Assembly: GCF_009856825.1 (NCBI RefSeq)
Contig: NZ_WVTD01000008.1
Location: 1 to 64,000, forward strand
DNA length: 64,000 nt
DNA from: Novosphingobium silvae
Lineage (GTDB): Bacteria > Pseudomonadota > Alphaproteobacteria > Sphingomonadales > Sphingomonadaceae
Direction: 5' to 3'
The notes under the pieces were generated by a model. That model ran no database searches and was not told the origin of the DNA. It saw only the letters and a list, made by a program, of their open reading frames with translations. Below, piece after piece: positions 61,795 to 64,000 of the stretch. The translations under genes and the position numbers were made by a program. Numbering within the stretch: position 1 is the first letter of the stretch; each line of letters opens with the position of its first letter.

Positions 61795-63021
61795 TCAGCC
61801 GCCGGTCACGCCCTTGGTGTCGCTCGTTCCGGTGCTGCTGGCGCTAGTGCCGCCAGAGCCCGAAGCGCTCGTGCTCGTCCCGCCGATCGACGATGAGCCC
61901 GTCTGCGAGGAGCCCGTCGACGAGGCACCGGTGGAGCTTCCGCTCGTCGCCGTGTGCGAGTAGCCGGGCGTGCTGGTGCCTGCGGTCAGCCCCTCGGATC
62001 GCGAGCCCGTGCCGGAGAGGCCGGTGCTTGAGAGGCCGGTGCTGGAGAGGCGCAGGTTGTTCTGCACATGGCGCACGCCGCTCACGTCATCGGCAAGGTC
62101 TTCGGCGCGGCGCTTGGCCAGGCGGTTGTCGACCGTGCCTTCGAGAGTGACTTCGCCATCCTTCACCTGAACGCGCACGTGGCTGGCATCGAGGCGCGAA
62201 TCGTGGGTGAGGACATCGTTCACGTCCTCGCGGATGCGTTCGTCCGAGCGGGTGTAGTCGGACGGGCCGCGCCCGCGATGGTCGGCCTCGCGGCGGCGGG
62301 CGGCGTCCTCGTCACCGAACCAGCTGGCAACCTCGTCTCCTGCGCGCTGCAGGAAGCCGCGGCGTTCGCCATAGTCGCGCCAGGCGGAATCGTCGTCATG
62401 ATCGCGCCCGCTCGACCAGCTTCCCGGGCCGTAGCTCGGACGGTAGCTGTTGCTGGGGCTCATGCCGCCGGAGAGGCCGGAACGTTCGTTGCGCGAGAAG
62501 TCGCGGCCGCCGAACTCCTCGCTGGTGAAGTTGCCATAGCGGTTGCCGCCGCTGGCGTCGTAGTCGTGCGGGTGATAGTCGCTAGAATGCTCGCCCGAGA
62601 AGCGATAGCCCCGGTCGGCAGCGCGCCCACGACCCTGGTGGGCGTCATAGCCGCCTTCGCTGCCACGGAAGCGTCCGCGCCCGTAGCCGCCGCTCTCACC
62701 ATAGCTGGACCCGTAGCTGGAGCCTTGGCTCGCGCCATAGCTGCCACGATCGCGGTGGCTGCGCTCGCCCCCGCCCCAGCTTTCGCCGCGCTGGCGATCC
62801 GAAGACTCGTCGCGCGGATCGCCTACATAGCGGCCTTCCAGCGAACGGCTCTGGCGGGAATAGTCGCTCCGCCCGCTGTCTTCGGTATCCCAGTCCGAGC
62901 CTTGCTGCCGACCGGCATCTGCCTGCCACTGGTTGGCCTGCCGGGGCGAATCCCACGAGCTGTCGTCGCTGCGATACCCGCCAGCCTGGCGGCTGTGTGC
63001 ATTGGGGTCACGTCGGTTCAT
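61795..63021 (-). CDS. BON-domain protein with low-complexity tails
   Basis: A 408-residue protein. The first 240 residues are rich in Ser, Gly, Tyr, Arg and Asp (for example QGSSYGSSYGESGGYGRGRF), a Trp-Phe segment follows (VASWFGDEDAARRREA), then one BON domain (about residues 260-325: DERIREDVNDVLTHDSRLDA, VQVKDGEVTLEGTVDN). The C-terminus is Ser/Thr/Gly repeats. BON domains bind phospholipids or outer-membrane assemblies; no signal peptide is evident. Start ATG has AAGGAGA. Longer upstream frames are not used. Confidence 0.85.
   Translation of the reverse strand: MNRRDPNAHSRQAGGYRSDDSSWDSPRQANQWQADAGRQQGSDWDTEDSGRSDYSRQSRSLEGRYVGDPRDESSDRQRGESWGGGERSHRDRGSYGASQGSSYGSSYGESGGYGRGRFRGSEGGYDAHQGRGRAADRGYRFSGEHSSDYHPHDYDASGGNRYGNFTSEEFGGRDFSRNERSGLSGGMSPSNSYRPSYGPGSWSSGRDHDDDSAWRDYGERRGFLQRAGDEVASWFGDEDAARRREADHRGRGPSDYTRSDERIREDVNDVLTHDSRLDASHVRVQVKDGEVTLEGTVDNRLAKRRAEDLADDVSGVRHVQNNLRLSSTGLSSTGLSGTGSRSEGLTAGTSTPGYSHTATSGSSTGASSTGSSQTGSSSIGGTSTSASGSGGTSASSTGTSDTKGVTGG
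62009..62053. repeat. Three 15-nt tandem repeats in the BON gene
   Basis: Units at 62009-62023, 62024-62038 and 62039-62053 share GTGC(C/T)(G/T)GAGAGGCC-like sequence and encode SSTGL/SGTG motifs of the Ser/Thr/Gly tail. Likely slippage-prone. Confidence 0.7.
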
Positions 63022-63241
63022 GGATGCTCTCCTTCGGTCTCTCTTGAATGGCGGACCGGCCGGCGCGAAACATCGCTCCGCGCCCTTTGCCGAAACGCTA
63101 CGACCATGAAACGCGCCGGGCCCGTGGTTCGATCCACTGTCCAACCCGCCCGCCATGGCATCCACCGCAACCGACGCCGGATTGCCGGCGCCACCCGAAA
63201 TGCACCTTTTGTTTAGGATAATACCGTAGGCATCCGCGCAA

Positions 63242-64000
63242 ATGAGCGGGGTTCGGGAAATCATGGCGGTAGACGCGCAGACAATGCTGCTGATGACGAA
63301 CGGCATCGCCCTCGTCGCGGCGGCCTTCCTGTTCATGGAGTGGCGCGCGCTGCGCGAGGCGTTCCTGCTCAGCTTCGCGCTGGGCTTCTCCTCGATCGTC
63401 ATCGGCTCCTCGCTTTCGACGATGCGGCAGGAAGGCTCGTTCGTCGTTGGGGTCTGGATCGCCAACTCGATGGTGCCGCTTGCGCACCTTGCCTTCCTGC
63501 ACGGAGCCGCCGCTTTCGCGGGCCGCCGGATTGCGCCTGCCTGGTTCCTCGTGCCGGTCGCCAGCTGCCTCGCCATGGGCCTTTCCCTGATGGACGAGGC
63601 AGGGACCCTGCGCGACCAGCTGATGTCGCTGTTCAACGCGGGTGCGGTGGCGGTGCTTTCGCTGAAGGCGGCGAGCGTCCTGCCACGCACCAGCGGAACC
63701 GGCGCATCGGAGACGCGCATGCTGGCGGGGACATTCCTGATCCACGGCAGTTTCTATACGGTGAAGACGCTGTGCGCCTTTGCGCCAGGAGCCTTCGTCG
63801 ATCTTTCCAGCTATGCCGGGACGATGATCGTCGTCTCGCTGTTCGAGGGCGCTCTGGTCGCCGTGGCGCTGGCCATGTCCATCGCGGCGGCATTGCGCCG
63901 GCGGCGCGAGGGCCATGTCATTCGCCTGGCCGAAAGCGACCCGCTGACCGGCCTCTACAACCGTCGGGGCTTCGAGAACCGCGTCCAGACCCTGGCCGAG
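63242..64000 (+). CDS. Membrane-anchored diguanylate cyclase (GGDEF), truncated by the window end
   Basis: The open frame runs off the right edge. It begins MSGVREIMAVDAQ (ATG at 63242, or 63263) and continues with about six membrane helices (LLMTNGIALVAAAFLF, MVPLAHLAFLHGAAAFA, TFLIHGSFYTVKT, MIVVSLFEGALVAVALAMS). The last residues visible, LAESDPLTGLYNRRGFENRV, are the opening of a GGDEF domain that makes cyclic di-GMP. The catalytic GG(D/E)EF itself is outside the window, so activity cannot be judged. Confidence 0.8.
   Translation, partial: MSGVREIMAVDAQTMLLMTNGIALVAAAFLFMEWRALREAFLLSFALGFSSIVIGSSLSTMRQEGSFVVGVWIANSMVPLAHLAFLHGAAAFAGRRIAPAWFLVPVASCLAMGLSLMDEAGTLRDQLMSLFNAGAVAVLSLKAASVLPRTSGTGASETRMLAGTFLIHGSFYTVKTLCAFAPGAFVDLSSYAGTMIVVSLFEGALVAVALAMSIAAALRRRREGHVIRLAESDPLTGLYNRRGFENRVQTLAE

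Overview
This 64 kb window is GC-rich chromosomal DNA from an alphaproteobacterium, most likely a sphingomonad (Novosphingobium or a close relative). That placement is an inference. It rests on the UPF0262 gene near dnaB, a plasmid-free housekeeping background, a large TonB-dependent receptor, DUF4136 proteins, and the density of Rieske, P450, LigB and amidohydrolase genes. I saw no tRNA, rRNA, CRISPR array, transposase or integrase.

Layout. (1) 0.3-5.8 kb: a glycosyltransferase and a flippase-type exporter, then a two-DTG aspartic protease and an Atm1-like half-size ABC exporter. (2) 5.9-15.1 kb: a vitamin B12 block. A cobalamin riboswitch leads into cobW-cobN-cobO-bluB, whose genes overlap or nearly touch, followed by a convergent BtuF-like binding protein and a BtuC/BtuD-like permease and ATPase. 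(3) 15.1-43.5 kb: a 28 kb catabolic region. It holds two related metal-dependent amidohydrolases, an AtzE-like amidase with an AtzG-like small partner, a LigB-type dioxygenase, two MFS transporters, a stand-alone formamidase, a second formamidase fused to an AraC regulator, a VOC protein, a Rieske oxygenase, an SDR, a RutA-like flavin monooxygenase overlapping a RutB-like cysteine hydrolase, a TauD-type dioxygenase, a ribokinase-family kinase, a TonB receptor, a disulfide-type flavoprotein, an amidohydrolase_2 protein and a P450. (4) 43.5-47.7 kb: the four-gene Anbu (ancestral proteasome) operon, with a 27-nt near-palindrome over the ribosome binding site of its first gene. (5) 47.8-64 kb: mainly housekeeping and envelope genes: a HAD hydrolase, zinc-free L36, two DUF4136 proteins, an M14 peptidase, a degenerate RBBP9-like protein, cdd with a GH25-like protein, UPF0262, dnaB, an SDR-like protein, an acyltransferase, a TSUP permease with an ATP-grasp ligase, an FGE-type enzyme, a BON protein and the start of a diguanylate cyclase.

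How the genes may work together. The catabolic block is the part most likely to hold an undescribed pathway. The TonB receptor and MFS carriers could import a nitrogen-containing (probably heterocyclic) substrate. Oxygenases (Rieske, P450, TauD, LigB, RutA-like) would activate or open rings. The amidohydrolases, cysteine hydrolase, amidase and formamidases would then release ammonia, formate or small acids. The AraC-formamidase fusion could couple sensing to formamide or amide turnover. The substrate cannot be read from sequence. Several proteins (amidase, RBBP9-like, GH25-like, SDR-like) have substitutions at residues normally needed for catalysis and may be pseudoenzymes.
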